Source: Cunninghamia lanceolata
Lineage: Eukaryota > Streptophyta > Pinopsida > Cupressales > Cupressaceae
NCBI GenBank assembly: GCA_027924645.1
Contig: BSBN01001198.1
Span: 1,116,001 to 1,180,000 of the forward strand
DNA: 64,000 nt
Direction of reading: 5' to 3'
A program made the position numbers and the translations under genes. Every line of letters starts with the position of its first letter. The first letter of the stretch is position 1. This document shows, one piece after another, positions 1-11,786 of the stretch. Under the pieces are notes generated by a model that was not told the origin of the DNA, did not search any database, and saw nothing but the letters and a program-made list of their open reading frames with translations.

Positions 1-420
1 TCTAATAAAAAAACCAACTTGCATCATCTGGGTATTAGAAAAAATTACATATTTGAAAACTAGAAACAAAATCCTACATTTCTTATTTTTACATCATCTT
101 AATATTTTATGTGCAAGTGCTTCAAATTGTCACTCCAAGTACGACAAAATTTAAAAAAATAGGAAAAACACTTCCACTTTTTGGCCAAAAAGTGAACTCA
201 TCTTCTTGCACTTACCCATATATATATAGTGAACGGGGTTGTGCTTGAATGACAAAGGCCAAAGGATCTCACGATGGAGATCCAAGTTCGGATCCTCCAA
301 GTAACATGTGGTTTCTATGTGGCTTCTAAGTTGATTAAGTTCGTTAAGTGGATATGTTGATGGGGAGGAGGTCCCCCTTGTGACCTCCAATGCTTACGGA
401 TAAAAAAAATCATTTATATA
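1..420. other. Unassigned left flank
   Basis: I see no gene here. The stretch is AT-rich with short A and T runs and a short (TA)n at about 222-229. It has no convincing similarity by eye to the DNA left of the second long repeat copy (16300-16815), which is why I place the outer edge of the first repeat near 421. It is either target DNA of the LARD-like element or part of another repeat cut by the window edge. Confidence 0.4.
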
Positions 421-499
421 TGTATATGTATATTATTCATTAATATTATCTTTGTATTTTCCAAAAAGAAAACCAGAGAACAAAATAATAAAAATAGTA

Positions 500-501
<2 letters not shown>

Positions 502-586
<85 letters not shown>
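502..586. repeat. (TA)n microsatellite
   Basis: About 85 bases of uninterrupted TA dinucleotide. The matching place in the second LTR copy (about 16905-16915) has only a short TA run, so the array expanded after insertion or shrank in the other copy. The small open frame across it is only repeated Tyr-Ile codons. Confidence 0.95.
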
Positions 587-587
<1 letters not shown>

Positions 588-2114
588 CCATATGCTTATT
601 TTATTATTATATTTTTTATACCAACTATTTCAAACAAATATAGTTATTTATTTCTTTTCCATAATGTAAAAGAGAGAAAAGAAAACATATATATTTTATT
701 TATTTTGAAAAAAAACTTCATGACACCAATAAGTTCTTTTAGATCTAATGACCCTCAACAGGGAGGGAGAGATATTTAAATGATTTCTTATTTCAAATAA
801 TCAACTAACCTAGAGTAACTCATCATTTATTTATTTGTTTGCAACCAAGTAATGATCATTAAAATAATATAGGGGAGAAAGAGAGAAGCATTTACTTATT
901 CCTAGCCTTACAACATTTCAAATATTGACAGCAACATAAGGTAAAAGAATCTTTCTCTCATTATTTATTTCAAATAATTACAACCTTTTTTTTTAGAGAG
1001 AACATTCAAAGGAGATCACATGGGAAGGTATTTAAAACACAATCTAACTACCCATTTACAAAGCTCTTTGAGCTTAGGCTTTTACATAGCCATTACATCA
1101 ACCTTAAGGCACTAAACATAGCCTAGGATCCACAAGGAGACTCTTTATCCTTTTCCTCCTTCTTAGCCCAAAACCTACAAAAAGTCATAATAACACAACA
1201 AACCCAATGGAGGTTCTCACCACCCAACCATAGGCTTGCTCACAAGCCTCCCCCAAGCTAGGAGGCCTATAAGTAACTCTAAAATACACACAAACACAAG
1301 GAGCAACCACACACACAAGCAAATAAGCACATTCCCAACCAAGGATAATCACAACACAAAATCCATAAACCATGGATTTGAAACAAGGGAGAGAGAGTGG
1401 ACTACTCTCCTCAAGGGGAAATACATCAATACCAACTTACTCATTTCTTCAACACTTCTTTCTCATATTTTAATTTAACCATTTTCTCCTCAATGTCCTC
1501 TACTGTTACAACTTAACCATCATAATATTTCAATAATCACAAGGAGGCACTCTTGCCTTTCACATATAACCAAAACCTCAAAATAAGGCCTCAAGCCAAA
1601 ACAACTCCTCTCAAGGAGTGAGCTTTCCCTGAGGAGGTTCTCACCTCTCTCCAAACCCCAAATATGTGGCAAGCTTCTTCCACATAGGTGGTGAGAATTT
1701 GCCATAAACAATCCATCCCAAAACATTAACACAAAAACAACAACACAACCAAATAAAAGAATACAAATGCATACATTACATAAGCAAATAAACAACTACT
1801 AAAAGCTTGAAGACTCTTGAGAGCTTACCTCTCAAGCTCTCCAAGTTTGAAGGAGTTGAAGAAGATCTACTCAAGAGTTCTCCAACACTTCAAAAATTTC
1901 TCTCCAAGACCCAAGCTCCTTCCCAAATCCAAGACCAAAAATCCAAACGAAATAACCCCTCCCCTCTAAACAAGAGGGATATAATTAGGCTTTCCCCACA
2001 AGCCTTGATGAATGAGAAGGTGACACTTGTCACCTTATCCTTCATCCACACAACCCTCTCACAACCCCACAAGAATGAGGAGGTGACACTTCCCATTCAA
2101 CTATGCTACACATT

Positions 2115-2225
2115 CTCCCACACATGTGAGAGCATTGGGAGAGGGGATTACACATGTGAGACCCCACTTGTACTCTCACACATGTGTGAGAGTATAGGGA
2201 AGAGGTCTCACACACGTGAGGGCTT
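2115..2225. promoter_or_regulatory. Cluster of CACATGTG/CACGTG palindromes in the LTR
   Basis: Four short palindromic sites lie within about 110 bases. The clearest is a perfect 22 bp palindrome at 2172-2193 centred on CACATGTG; the last contains ACACGTGAG, a G-box-like core. The same cluster with small changes is at 18480-18590 in the other LTR. CACGTG and CANNTG cores are bound by plant bZIP and bHLH factors, so an enhancer role is possible, but that is inference. Confidence 0.45.
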
Positions 2226-3452
2226 TGGAAGCTTCCAAAGCACTCAATGGCAAGGGTAACCTTACCCTAGGTGAGTGGGGTTAGTTAAGGTGGTATGGTG
2301 ACTTTCCATCCACCTTTCACATCTCCCAAACTCGTCACCCTACTCTAGGGGTAAGTTAAGGTGACCATACAAGGGTTACATCAAGTGTTAACATGCTAAA
2401 AATGACCCTAGACCCTAGGAGTATGAACTAGGGTCATTAATTAATCATAATTAACACAATGGGGCTCATAAATCCACTTTAAAAAGGCTCATAAACATTT
2501 AGCACGAATTTTGTTCAAACCAAAACAATACGACATTACAAAATTTCAAGGTGAACAACCAATAAAGTGAAATCTTACAAAAATATCATCAATTAAAAAG
2601 CCCTTAAAGTATAAGAATGAAAAATAGACATGTGGATGACAACTCATCATCCACCTCACTACTAGACATCCTTAGAAGACTCATAAAAGTGTTCAAATAA
2701 AACACATTACAATCATTCCAATTTCAACAATAACCTTAATCCACCTTAGGGATTAGGTTGGCATTACTAGTTAAATACATGAGTTACTTAGTAGACCTCA
2801 GAAATTCCATTGGCTATGGAAATTCCTACACACTTCAACACACACATTAATATGTCCAACATATAAATAGTCAAAGCAACAAGAATTATACACACATAGA
2901 GTCACTCAATAACCAAGTGTTTCAAACACAATACCGTCACTTTCAAATATCAATGCATAGCCTTATCTCAACCTTTTTACAATTTCTTTCGTAATCATCA
3001 AAATTAGGTGTTCTAATAACCATTGCAACAATTCAATCCCACTTAGAGTATTATAATTTGATTACAAATCATTTCACAATAATCAAAGAGTAACACAATC
3101 AACCATATTACAAACTTACCCCTATGTTCAAGGATATAATCCTACAACACTAAAATCCATTCATATTCATAATTGAAACAATCAATGGCAAGGAAAAACA
3201 TATTTCATCTAAAAAAATTAAGAATTAATATAATCGTTTCTAACCAATTCATCATAGTCGAATCATATATGATTTATCAAGTCATGTATCTCACATACAA
3301 AATCAACACAACTACCTTATAAATAGATTCACAAAAACACCAAAATGACTCTAGGACAAGGTCACCATACAATAAAAAATCTAAGCCTGGGTAAGACAAT
3401 ACAATAGGTCTAATAGTGCCACTAAAACGATCGCACAAGGGTGGGCCTCACA

Positions 3453-3463
3453 TCCTCCTCCCC
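3453..3463 (-). other. Candidate polypurine tract
   Basis: Directly after the CCTCACA end of LTR copy 1 the plus strand reads a C/T tract; its complement GGGGAGGAGGA abuts the LTR start TGTGAGG on the minus strand. This is where a plus-strand primer is expected and sets the element's direction. Confidence 0.55.
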
Positions 3464-5359
3464 TAGAACTAAACTTTCTCCTGTAAGTTAATATGGAGGT
3501 AGGGTAGAACAACCCACCTTCAAAAAATGTCAAAAAGGCAGTGAACTCAAAAAGATTTCTAAATCAATGGTAAGAAACATAATAAGGAACCTAATAAGGT
3601 AGTCACTTAATAATTAATTAAGAGGATAACTGCCTCCAATTAGAAGTCAAGGGTCCAAAAACAACACATGCACCCAAAAATTTACTAGCATTATCAAACA
3701 CAAGGGCATTAAACACCCTAAGAAGGATCACTAAGAATTTTCAAGATCATAATAGATGAAGTCACACTAAGAAGGTTAGCACCACTAAAGGTCTTTTTGA
3801 CATTACTAGCTGACTTTAACAGATTCTTGCTCTTTCTAAGCCATATGAATTAACTTAAGCTAACATAAGAACAACTAATAGGAAGTTGGGAAATCCAACT
3901 AAACATAACTACCATACCGATCGTAGCCCCAAATAAGCACTTAACTCACCAAACCATCGACACTAAGCTAAAACACTTAAGATTCTAGGCAATAGGCATA
4001 GGACTCACAAGTCTTGACTGCCGCTTCTATCAACAAGTCTCCACAATTTTCCAAAGGTTAAACTTGCAGAATAGATAAGAACTATCACATGTCTATGTGT
4101 TCCTAGCATCAAGGAATGGAAAACTAAACACCCACACCACCACAAAACTCAAGAGTCAACCTCTAAACAATTTATGAATACCAAAAAGCCCTTAACACAA
4201 GGGAACCAATATCACGAAGATAATGGGTCTACGCAACAATAGGGGATCTTAAGGTTTCCCAACCTTATAGCTCCTTCAAACCTTGATGGCGTTCATCTCC
4301 TGTTAGCTCAAAGATTTAGCCTCCCAAAAAGGGAAAGCACCAAAGTATTACTCAACAAGACTCAAGGTCAACAAGGAACTCTAATCCACCACTAACGATT
4401 CGTACAACAAACCTCACCTTTACAACATCAAACCAAGATTGACTATTCCCATTTTCTCTCTCCAAGTACCCCTTATGGGTTAGGTAGATTACATAAGTCA
4501 CATCACTACACATGTACCAACAGTACCAACAATAAGAAAATCCTCAAAATAAAAAGCTTGCAAAAGACAAGTCTTTGAATATTTTAAACAAAAAAAATTT
4601 GAAAGTTCAAAATCCAAAGGATAAATCAATTTTTAAAGATAAGACAAATTTAAAAGTGGAACCAAAATGCAACACTCAAAATTGAATTGAAATATGATTA
4701 AACAAGCCCTTGAGGTAAGAGGACTATATGAAAGTAAGTCAGCTAAGTAGCCCAAGTAAAGAAACTCAATACTACTGGTTTTGAAATCAACACCATTCCA
4801 TCAATAAGTAGATAATTATCTTTAGAAATCTTACCAAAATTGCACATTACAACATCATATGTATATAACATAGTTACAAAAGAGAGGAGAGGGATAGTGG
4901 TCACACTCTCAACTAAGGTCACGAAAGATCCCAACTAAACGTACATCCACATATTCTAGGCAACCTAGGACATGCTTGGAAAGATTACCAAAAGTCAGGT
5001 ATCCTGAGAGTCACCTTCGATGTAGGACCTTTCACGATTCCTAGCAAGGAACACCTACCAACATCTTCAAGGATACTACCAAAACCAACCGAAAACACTA
5101 ACTTACTTCTATAGATTGATAATCACACCAGACAATTCATAATTACAACAATAATCATGTTCAAGGTACTAAGATACTAGATGGGGGCTAAGTCAAACCA
5201 ACCCTAGTCATGACTAGCATCACATCAACTATCCTAGCACAAAGTTTAGTGCATTAAAGTTGGAGAATCCCAACCAAGGTGTTCATAAATTAAACTCAAG
5301 TTTAAAGACAAGACCTTAATATCGTAGGCTAAAAATAACCCGACAGAAACATCTATGTT
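3464..5359. other. Interior of the LARD-like element, left part (non-coding)
   Basis: About 1.9 kb with no frame that resembles a retroelement protein; the longest minus-strand frame (about 4743-4934) is unremarkable. It would be the 3' part of the element's RNA. It continues, after removal of the nested insertion, at 12898. Confidence 0.5.
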
Positions 5360-5364
5360 GATCA

Positions 5365-6471
5365 TGTTGATAACTGAGAGGGGGGGTGAATCAGCTATCT
5401 TAATTAATTTAACTTTCTGTTCTTCTTTAACAACTACTGCAGCATCAAAACAATTAAGCATCCATAACCATGAAAGCAGAAACAAAATCAATACACATAA
5501 CACAATGATTTTGACGTGGAAAAACCTGTTAAGGGAAAAACCACAGGGTGACTAACCCAAGATTGTATTCTCTGTTAAAAGAATAGAAGTACAAAATGGC
5601 ACTTGCCAATTAGGGCTCACTACTCGAGCACATTGCTCACAAGAGGCTCACTGCCTACAAGAGACTCACTGTCTACAAGTTATAAAAAAAGTAACAAGAT
5701 ACTTGAACTGATGAGAAGCATCCACACATGCTGAGGTTTAGTTCCAGTTAGGCTCAATACATTGATCTACCACACTTCATTCTTTCTCTTCTTTGGTGCT
5801 ACTGTCCTGTCACATATCGAACTTGTATTATTATTTCCACACTGCTCTATGCTTTTCTTTGCACTTCACCATACACACCACACACTCTTTCTCATCAAAA
5901 TCCATCTGGTATATATATCCGCACAAAGGATTTCAGTATCTTTCTAGTTGGCATCTGGAATTTTCAATATTTTCCCAACCTCTAGTCTGTCAGTTGAATC
6001 CTTGCTTACCAAGTGATGCGTATCAAGGAGATGCTTATAGAAGTCATCAATCATGTCGACCAATCATGAATGATACCTCAAGAAACTTGATCACCATCAA
6101 TATCTCATCCAGATTAAGGTCTAATGCTCTGCCGGTCAGTTCTTCCTTAGTCTACTCTGCCAAACAGGAACCCAACACTTAGGTGTTCATATCTTTTTAC
6201 TCTTTCATCACCGGAGGTTCAATCTCTGGAATGTGTTAGTCATGGTACTCCTCTTGTCTTCCCCAAGTCCGCACTTTACTGAGATACTTCCTCTGAGAGA
6301 TCTGAACCTGACTGTCAGACCTTGCTGCATGCTATGTTCTTAGTCATCGAACCAAAGTACTTTTCAATCTGACTTCCAGTATAGACACACCATGTCCTGC
6401 GGATGTGTGGGATGGACTTTGTTGCCATCAATGACAACACTCATGAAGCCACACAGTGTCTCTTGCCAACA
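5365..6471 (-). repeat. 3' LTR of the non-autonomous element
   Basis: 1,107 bp, highly similar to 11787-12892 throughout. On the minus strand it starts TGTTGGCAAGAGACA and ends in CAGTTATCAACA. A TATATATA box is at about 5910-5917 (minus), an AGTGAG minisatellite at 5614-5679 and the Copia-wide U5 motif at 5511-5550. Confidence 0.93.
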
Positions 6472-6627
6472 ATCTCCCCCTTTGGCATTGATGGCAACAC
6501 TTAGTGAAAAATGACTAAGTGTCACACTACACTCCCCCTTGGCTGATGCTCTGTTCTAATGTACACTTTATTGGAGCTCCCCTTTAGCTAGATTTCATAT
6601 TTCTCACTACCACTAACTCCCCCTTTG
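6472..6627 (-). other. Polypurine tract plus upstream G-tract copies
   Basis: The functional tract CAAAGGGGGAGAT is at 6472-6484 against the LTR. Three more similar tracts precede it on the minus strand: AAGGGGGAG near 6532-6540, AAGGGGAG near 6577-6584 and CAAAGGGGGAG at 6617-6627. Several copies of the tract before the 3' LTR are a known trait of Sireviruses. Confidence 0.8.
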
Positions 6628-6755
6628 ACATCAATGGCAAAGGGTAGAATCCGCACACCAAAAATTCTCAAAATTCCAACTATACTTAGCCGCATAAGTA
6701 TATATACATGTTATACTTACATAAACTGAAGTATATCTGCAAAAGTTGTCTTTAA

Positions 6756-9700
6756 TTAGACGAATTCTGTTGCCCAACTCTGCTTCATCCTGTCCAAAAT
6801 TGAGATGTGACCACTCAACAAGAATGCAAAAGCTTTTGCCCTTTTTAGATCTGTTGGATCACTGGTCTGGGTTGTGGTCTGAGAATCAGATAGGGCCTCA
6901 TGCATGACCTCTAACTTAGGGATAATTATCCCTCTAAGTTCACCCATCCTATTTATTATATTCTTCCTTTCCTTTTCAAGTTTCTTTAGTTCATTTAGAA
7001 TGGAAATGGTCTGACATTCTTGGTTTATTATGGATGTGGTAAGAGGATTAAAATTCTGAGATATACTTGAAAGTTTTCCCTCTCGTTCTTTCACTTTCTT
7101 CTCAATATCCATTGTCACTTTAGACTAGGATAAAAAAATTTTATATATATCTTTGCCATCTTTAAGAGCATTTTCTAAGCTCTTTATCATTTGTTATTAG
7201 CCCTTGTACCTCAGAGAATCTCTTTACCAAAAACTCCTTCCCGACCTTTTCTTCTGCTAACTTCTCTAAGGAATCAAAATGTGTGCTAACAATATTAACA
7301 AGAGATTTGCGATTACTAGATGAAGAGGCTGAAGGATCCTTTTGGAAGGATGGCATGATTTTCTCTAGCACACCGGATGCAATCTCTATTAGCTCACAAT
7401 CTTCCATGTGAGACTTCAGAATCTTTTCTTTTGGTTTGTCTTGAGCAAAAGATGCTACCTTCATTGTCTGGACTAGAAAGAGGGAATCAAAATTGAATGG
7501 TCCTTGAAGTAGCTCCGGTTCATGTAATTCCATCATTTCTTTTGTTAGGAAGTCTTTGATTGCTTCTGCTGTGTCTCTTGCCAGAGGCAGATTTTTCTTC
7601 CCTTCTGCAGTCTCAGCACTGCCACTTGTGGTCTTCTCTAATTGACCTTCTTCTCTTTCCTTTACTTCTTCTTCTTGATTGATTTTCTCTTCTTTTCTTT
7701 CTTCTCCTTCAGTTCCAGAGTCAGCAGGGGGATCCAGAAGAGAGATGTTTACTTCTTCAGGGACTTCCTCTTCCAGAGTAGAGGAATCCAAGTCCTGAGT
7801 CTTTTCCTCACCTATGTCCTTTGGCTCTTCTCCATTTTTCACAGTAGATTCTCCTTCGACATCCATGGCAGAGGGTTCATCATCTAAGTCCTCTATAATA
7901 GGAAGATTGAATCTTTTAAAAGCATTCCAGAGGATATCTTCTATTTCTTTTGCCACTTTGTTAGTTTCTCCAAGCATAAGTTGATTCATTCTAGCTTTGC
8001 TCCGGAACTCATCCTTGTAATCTTCGAAGATCATATTCATTTGTAAGTGATTGAAGGATAGAGCTGAATAGCTATATGTTCCTGGATCTCAAGGTCCTTT
8101 GCCTTAGCATTGTTCTTCCTTATTTCTAGTTCCTTCTCTAGGCTTTTGGGAATTAGAGATATGATTTCAATAAATGCCTTATTATAGATATTCAAATACC
8201 TGACTGTAGCTTCTTGCAAGATCTTCTGGTCAGCTTCATTATATTCATCATAGAACTCAGTCATTGGTTTTAGATTCCCATCCATAGTGACTGATTTGAT
8301 GATATCATCAATGCAGAGAGTAGGTTTTTCAACAAATTCTTCTATCTTTTCTTACTTGCCTTGACCAGTAGAGGATTCACCAGATGTTTTCTTCTTCTTC
8401 TTCATTTTCTTTACTTCCTCATCCGTCTTTGTCTCTTCATCATCCTTGAGACTTGTATAGGTCCTTGTCACCTTTTTCTTTGTTCTTTTCTCTCCCTTTC
8501 CAGATGTCTGGGCTTCTGATTTTGATGCCTTTTGGCTCTTAGAGGTGGCAGGTGCAGAGCTCTTGGAGGATCTGGTCTGAGAAGGGGCTTGCACTGGATC
8601 ACTTTCCTTTTCTGCATCTTGTTTCTCTTTCTCTACCCTTTCCATCTTCTCTCTGTTGGCATCAACTGCCTCCTTTGATATTCCATGTCTCTTGGCAAAT
8701 TCTTCCACTTCTCTTCTCACGTTTCTCTTGATTTCAAGCTGTCTTAGTTCAACATGAATTTTCACATTTAATTCTTGAAAGGTTCCAAACCTTTTTGCCT
8801 TTGGATCCTTGGGTTGAATTAGCATGTGTTGAACACGTAGCTCTACCATTTTCTCATCTACTTCATACCCCATTGGCATGATCCAGACTGCCCTTGGCTC
8901 CACTGCCTCCATTAGGCATTGATCAATGCCTACCATAAAGCACGCCATATCCTTGTATTTCTTAACTATTGATTGGGGGATTCTTTCTCTGGCCTGTATC
9001 AAGCTTTGGAAGTTTTTGAAGTAACCCCACAGTGCTATATTTTGTGCCTTGGCATCACCAAGCCCATACAAATAATCCCTGATTTGTATGGCAACAGGTC
9101 TGTCATTTTGCCATATCCAGCCACTAGATCCGGGTAGCTCATTCATGTACTAGAAAAATAGATAGAGTATCAACCCACCGTATTTGAAAGAATTCTTCTT
9201 ATCCTTCTTTATCTTCTGTAGATTCTCCAAAAGTTGGTTTAGAAGGAGCTCATAGAGATCATAGTCAGCATTCTTTCTTAACATCTCATAAGCAGTATAA
9301 ATTGCTATTCTGGATACAAAATTCTCTCTGCTTGACTGATATATCTTGTAGCCAATTATCATGGTGGCAAACTTGATATCCAAATCTGTGATATCGTCAA
9401 TTGTCATTGCTCTTTTATCAAATTTAGATCCTGTAGCCTCACTCACAGTTTGGTTTTTGACTGATTTGAGAGTAGGTAACCCACCGGATGAGTGCAATTC
9501 AGTCACCACCCTAATGGCATCCTTTGTGATCTTAAATGGCCTTATCAACCATATGAAGTTGTCATGCACTCTGCTCAGAATATACTGGACCCATTCATCT
9601 TCTGCAAAACAGGGGAAATGAATGTACTGTCCAAAATGCTTGTCCTTGATGGCTTTGTACTGAGATTTGAGTTCAAATGATTCATCTATTAGCTACTTAT

Positions 9701-9899
9701 GATATATGTCCATCAACTTGGATTCCTCGAATTCCTCAATATTTACATGAATGTATGCCCTAATGTCTTCAACATGCAAAACCCCATGCAAAATGCTAGA
9801 AAATGTGCCTAGGGGATCAACTTCTAGGGATTTATAGGGATGTTTTCTAAATTTTGGGCGCAGCCTATCAGTGATCTTCACAACATTCAGAGTAGCCAT
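6756..9899 (-). pseudogene. Large ORF of unknown family carried by the non-autonomous element
   Basis: I do not recognise this protein. An ATG at 9899 opens one frame that continues to 8037, broken only by TAG at 9693, TAG at 9150 and TAA at 8352; then an overlapping ATG at 8040 shifts frame to a stop at 7162, and a third frame runs 7118-6756. Together this is about 1,050 codons. The first ~350 residues look like a globular domain with mixed hydrophobic and charged residues and several Trp; next comes a Lys/Glu/Ser-rich stretch ending in poly-Lys; then an acidic Glu-rich segment; the C-terminus is Lys/Glu heptad-like, probably coiled coil. No protease DSG, integrase DDE, YVDD or RNase H motif is present. 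It sits where pol should be, downstream of gag and just before the polypurine tract. It may be a captured host gene or a transposon-specific structural protein; large ORFs of unknown function in plant non-autonomous LTR elements are known. Confidence 0.65.
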
Positions 9900-10539
9900 C
9901 TTTCAAAGATTTAAAGAGAGGATTTCAAGAGAGGAAAATACCTTTTTTGTGCTTCTAGGGTTCATGATATGAGCCAGATTGGATTGCTGGAAGAATCAAC
10001 TTCTGCGGTTGATCTTTGAGAGGATTGAGACAATTTGTTGCAGAGCTCCTTTTCTCTTTTTCTTGAATGCAAATGTGCAAATGATGAACAAAAGAACCCT
10101 TTTATTTCTACGCAAATCCTAATTCCATTTTGCAATAAATGCACAACTTAAGTTATTCTGGTTGCTTTATCATGAGAGAGATCTTTCTGGATCACTGAGA
10201 TGTACTTAGAGCTATTTTTAGTGATGAATTTTTATGTATCTGCTTTCCTTGAATCATCCCCTTTATCCGCAGATCAAGATGTTTCAGTTTAGAATCACAC
10301 TAGATCAAACTATGAAACTCCAGCTTATACCAGAAAACTGTCAAACCGGATCAATCTTGGAAGATTAGACTCTTCAAATCTTCTTGCGGATATTTCATAT
10401 CTTTACCAAGGCTTCTTTAGATGTTTCTCTAAGAACCCTTTAATCCATAACTTTCCTTGTGCCCATTTCAGGCACCAATTATCTGGCTGGGGAAATTTGT
10501 TTTCCTTCTTGACTCCCCCTAAGCCAAAGCTCATCTTAT
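9900..10539 (-). promoter_or_regulatory. Spacer before the unknown ORF, with gene-like leader
   Basis: About 640 bases between the gag-like stop (10540) and the ATG at 9899. On the minus strand it contains a TATA-like AAATAAAAGG at about 10099-10108, then CT-rich leader sequence with AACCCTAG about 60 bases before the ATG, a composition common in plant 5' leaders. A G-tract like the polypurine tract, AGGGGGAGT, lies at about 10513-10521 just after the gag-like stop. Whether this drives a separate transcript is inference. Confidence 0.35.
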
Positions 10540-11740
10540 TTAGTTTTCGGAAGGAATATCAGCACTAGATTCTGGTGCGGATCCATTCCCAACGTTTTCT
10601 ATACTTCTCTTTACCCAAATCCTGTTCATCTCTCTTTGAATTTCATCCCCATTCACTTTTCCTTTTCCTTTGTTTTGATTTTGATTTTGATGCACCGGAC
10701 CCCTTTTATCCTGATTCTTACTTCTACAAAATTTGGCAATATGACTGTATCTATTGCAATTGTAGCAAACAACATTTCTTTACATATTTGACTGATATCC
10801 TCTTGATCTATACTAATTAGCCATATGTCCCATTCTATTGCATGCAAAGCATCTACCATTGAATGAATTATTCATTTGCATATTTCTACACTCATGAGAT
10901 TTGTGACCATACCTTTTGCAATTAAAACACTGTCCAGAGAAGGATGAATTAGTCTGATTCATTCTTCTTCTGCACTGATTTTCTTTATGACCAAAGTTAT
11001 TGCAATTGTGGTAGTATCCATTGAAGGATGAATATCTTTGAGCATTTGGTTGCCTTATCGGAGGTCTTCTAGGCCTATTCCTTGGATTTCCTGATCTAGA
11101 GTTCTTTTGACTGGATCTAGAGCTTTCACCTTTCTCATACCCCAAGCCTTGCTTGTCATCTACCCTTTTTTGGCTTTCAAGAAGAACTTCAAGCTGAGCA
11201 GAGCTTATCTTGAATTTCTCTTTGTATTCATTTGCTGTTTGAAGATCCCTTTTTAGAGTGTCAATCTGATTCTCAAGTTGTTCTTCATTATCTCTAGCTT
11301 CTTCAAGATTAGATTCCAAATGCCTGATTATTCTATCCATTTTGTGGCAGTCTTCTGACTTCTCCTTGAGAGATTGTTTTAGATTATCTTTAGTCTTTCT
11401 TTTCTCTTCAATCTCTTCGGTGAATTTCATAACACCTGATTCCATTTCATGTCTTACCATAATGACCTCTTTTGATAGCTTCTCACATAATTTGTTCTTC
11501 TCATTCAGATCATCATTAGTATCATTGACTTCACTTTGACTTGCTACTTGCTGAAGAAGTTCCTTTCTCTTTTTTATAGAGATACTAAGTTTCTCCTTTA
11601 GTTCATTTATGAAATCATCATCTTGTTTGAGTCTTTCCTTCTAGTTATTGACTTCAGAGTGAGATTACTCGAGATCATCAAGGGCAGACTGAAGCTATTC
11701 CCTCATACCATACATATCCATTGGAATTCCCAGATCTTCC
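10540..11740 (-). pseudogene. gag: Gag-like protein: coiled coil plus four CCHC zinc knuckles
   Basis: The frame is readable from close to the PBS (about 11740) to a TAA at 10542-10540, with stops near the start and around 10815 and 10775. The first ~230 residues are Lys/Glu/Leu/Asn-rich heptad-like sequence, predicted coiled coil; then a basic Ser/Arg/Pro stretch and a zinc-knuckle array: one degraded (HNCNNFGHKENQC, first Cys lost), one intact (CFNCKRYGHKSHEC), one lacking its last Cys (CFACNRMGHMAN then stop) and one intact (CYNCNRYSHIAKFC). A coiled-coil gag with several knuckles is what Sirevirus-type gags look like. Gag packages the RNA and forms the particle. The usual N-terminal capsid-like part is not visible; the frame begins almost at the PBS, so the 5' end of gag is probably deleted. 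Confidence 0.75.
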
Positions 11741-11772
11741 TCAAGCTATTAGGCTTTGTTTGGAGGAACTTG

Positions 11773-11784
11773 GCTTTGATACCA
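11773..11784 (-). other. Primer binding site (initiator Met tRNA)
   Basis: Minus strand reads TGGTATCAAAGC, two bases after the LTR end at 11787. It differs at one base from the usual plant Copia PBS TGGTATCAGAGC. It fixes 11787-12892 as the 5' LTR. Confidence 0.9.
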
Positions 11785-11786
11785 AT

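Larger units (their letters stand above)
421..3452 (-). repeat. Long terminal repeat, copy 1 (3' LTR of the LARD-like element)
   Basis: Nearly collinear with about 16815-19823: for example the tracts at 437-500 and 16834-16895, the palindrome block at 2115-2225 and 18480-18590, and the end at 3420-3452 and 19790-19823 match with scattered substitutions and short indels. Small open frames within it occur in both copies without any protein-like conservation, so I treat them as chance. The right end is CCTCACA at 3452; the left end falls in AT-rich DNA and is uncertain by tens of bases. Confidence 0.7.

Noticed and set aside
452..643. Open frame over the (TA)n tract
   Set aside because: It codes only alternating Tyr and Ile from a microsatellite and is not kept in the other LTR copy.
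1520..1795. 91-codon minus-strand frame present in both LTR copies (also 17864-18139)
   Set aside because: It is shared because the DNA is duplicated; changes fall equally at all codon positions by eye and no motif is seen.
1807..2259. 150-codon plus-strand open frame in LTR copy 1
   Set aside because: The frame in LTR copy 2 (18161-18496) is interrupted and shifted, and composition follows the palindrome repeats; no protein family resemblance.
5793..6182. 129-codon plus-strand frame in the LTR of the non-autonomous element (also 12214-12588)
   Set aside because: It is antisense to the element's transcription within an LTR and has no recognisable domain.
7642..7887. Phe/Ser-rich plus-strand frame
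   Set aside because: Antisense shadow of the Glu/Lys-rich part of the unknown ORF.
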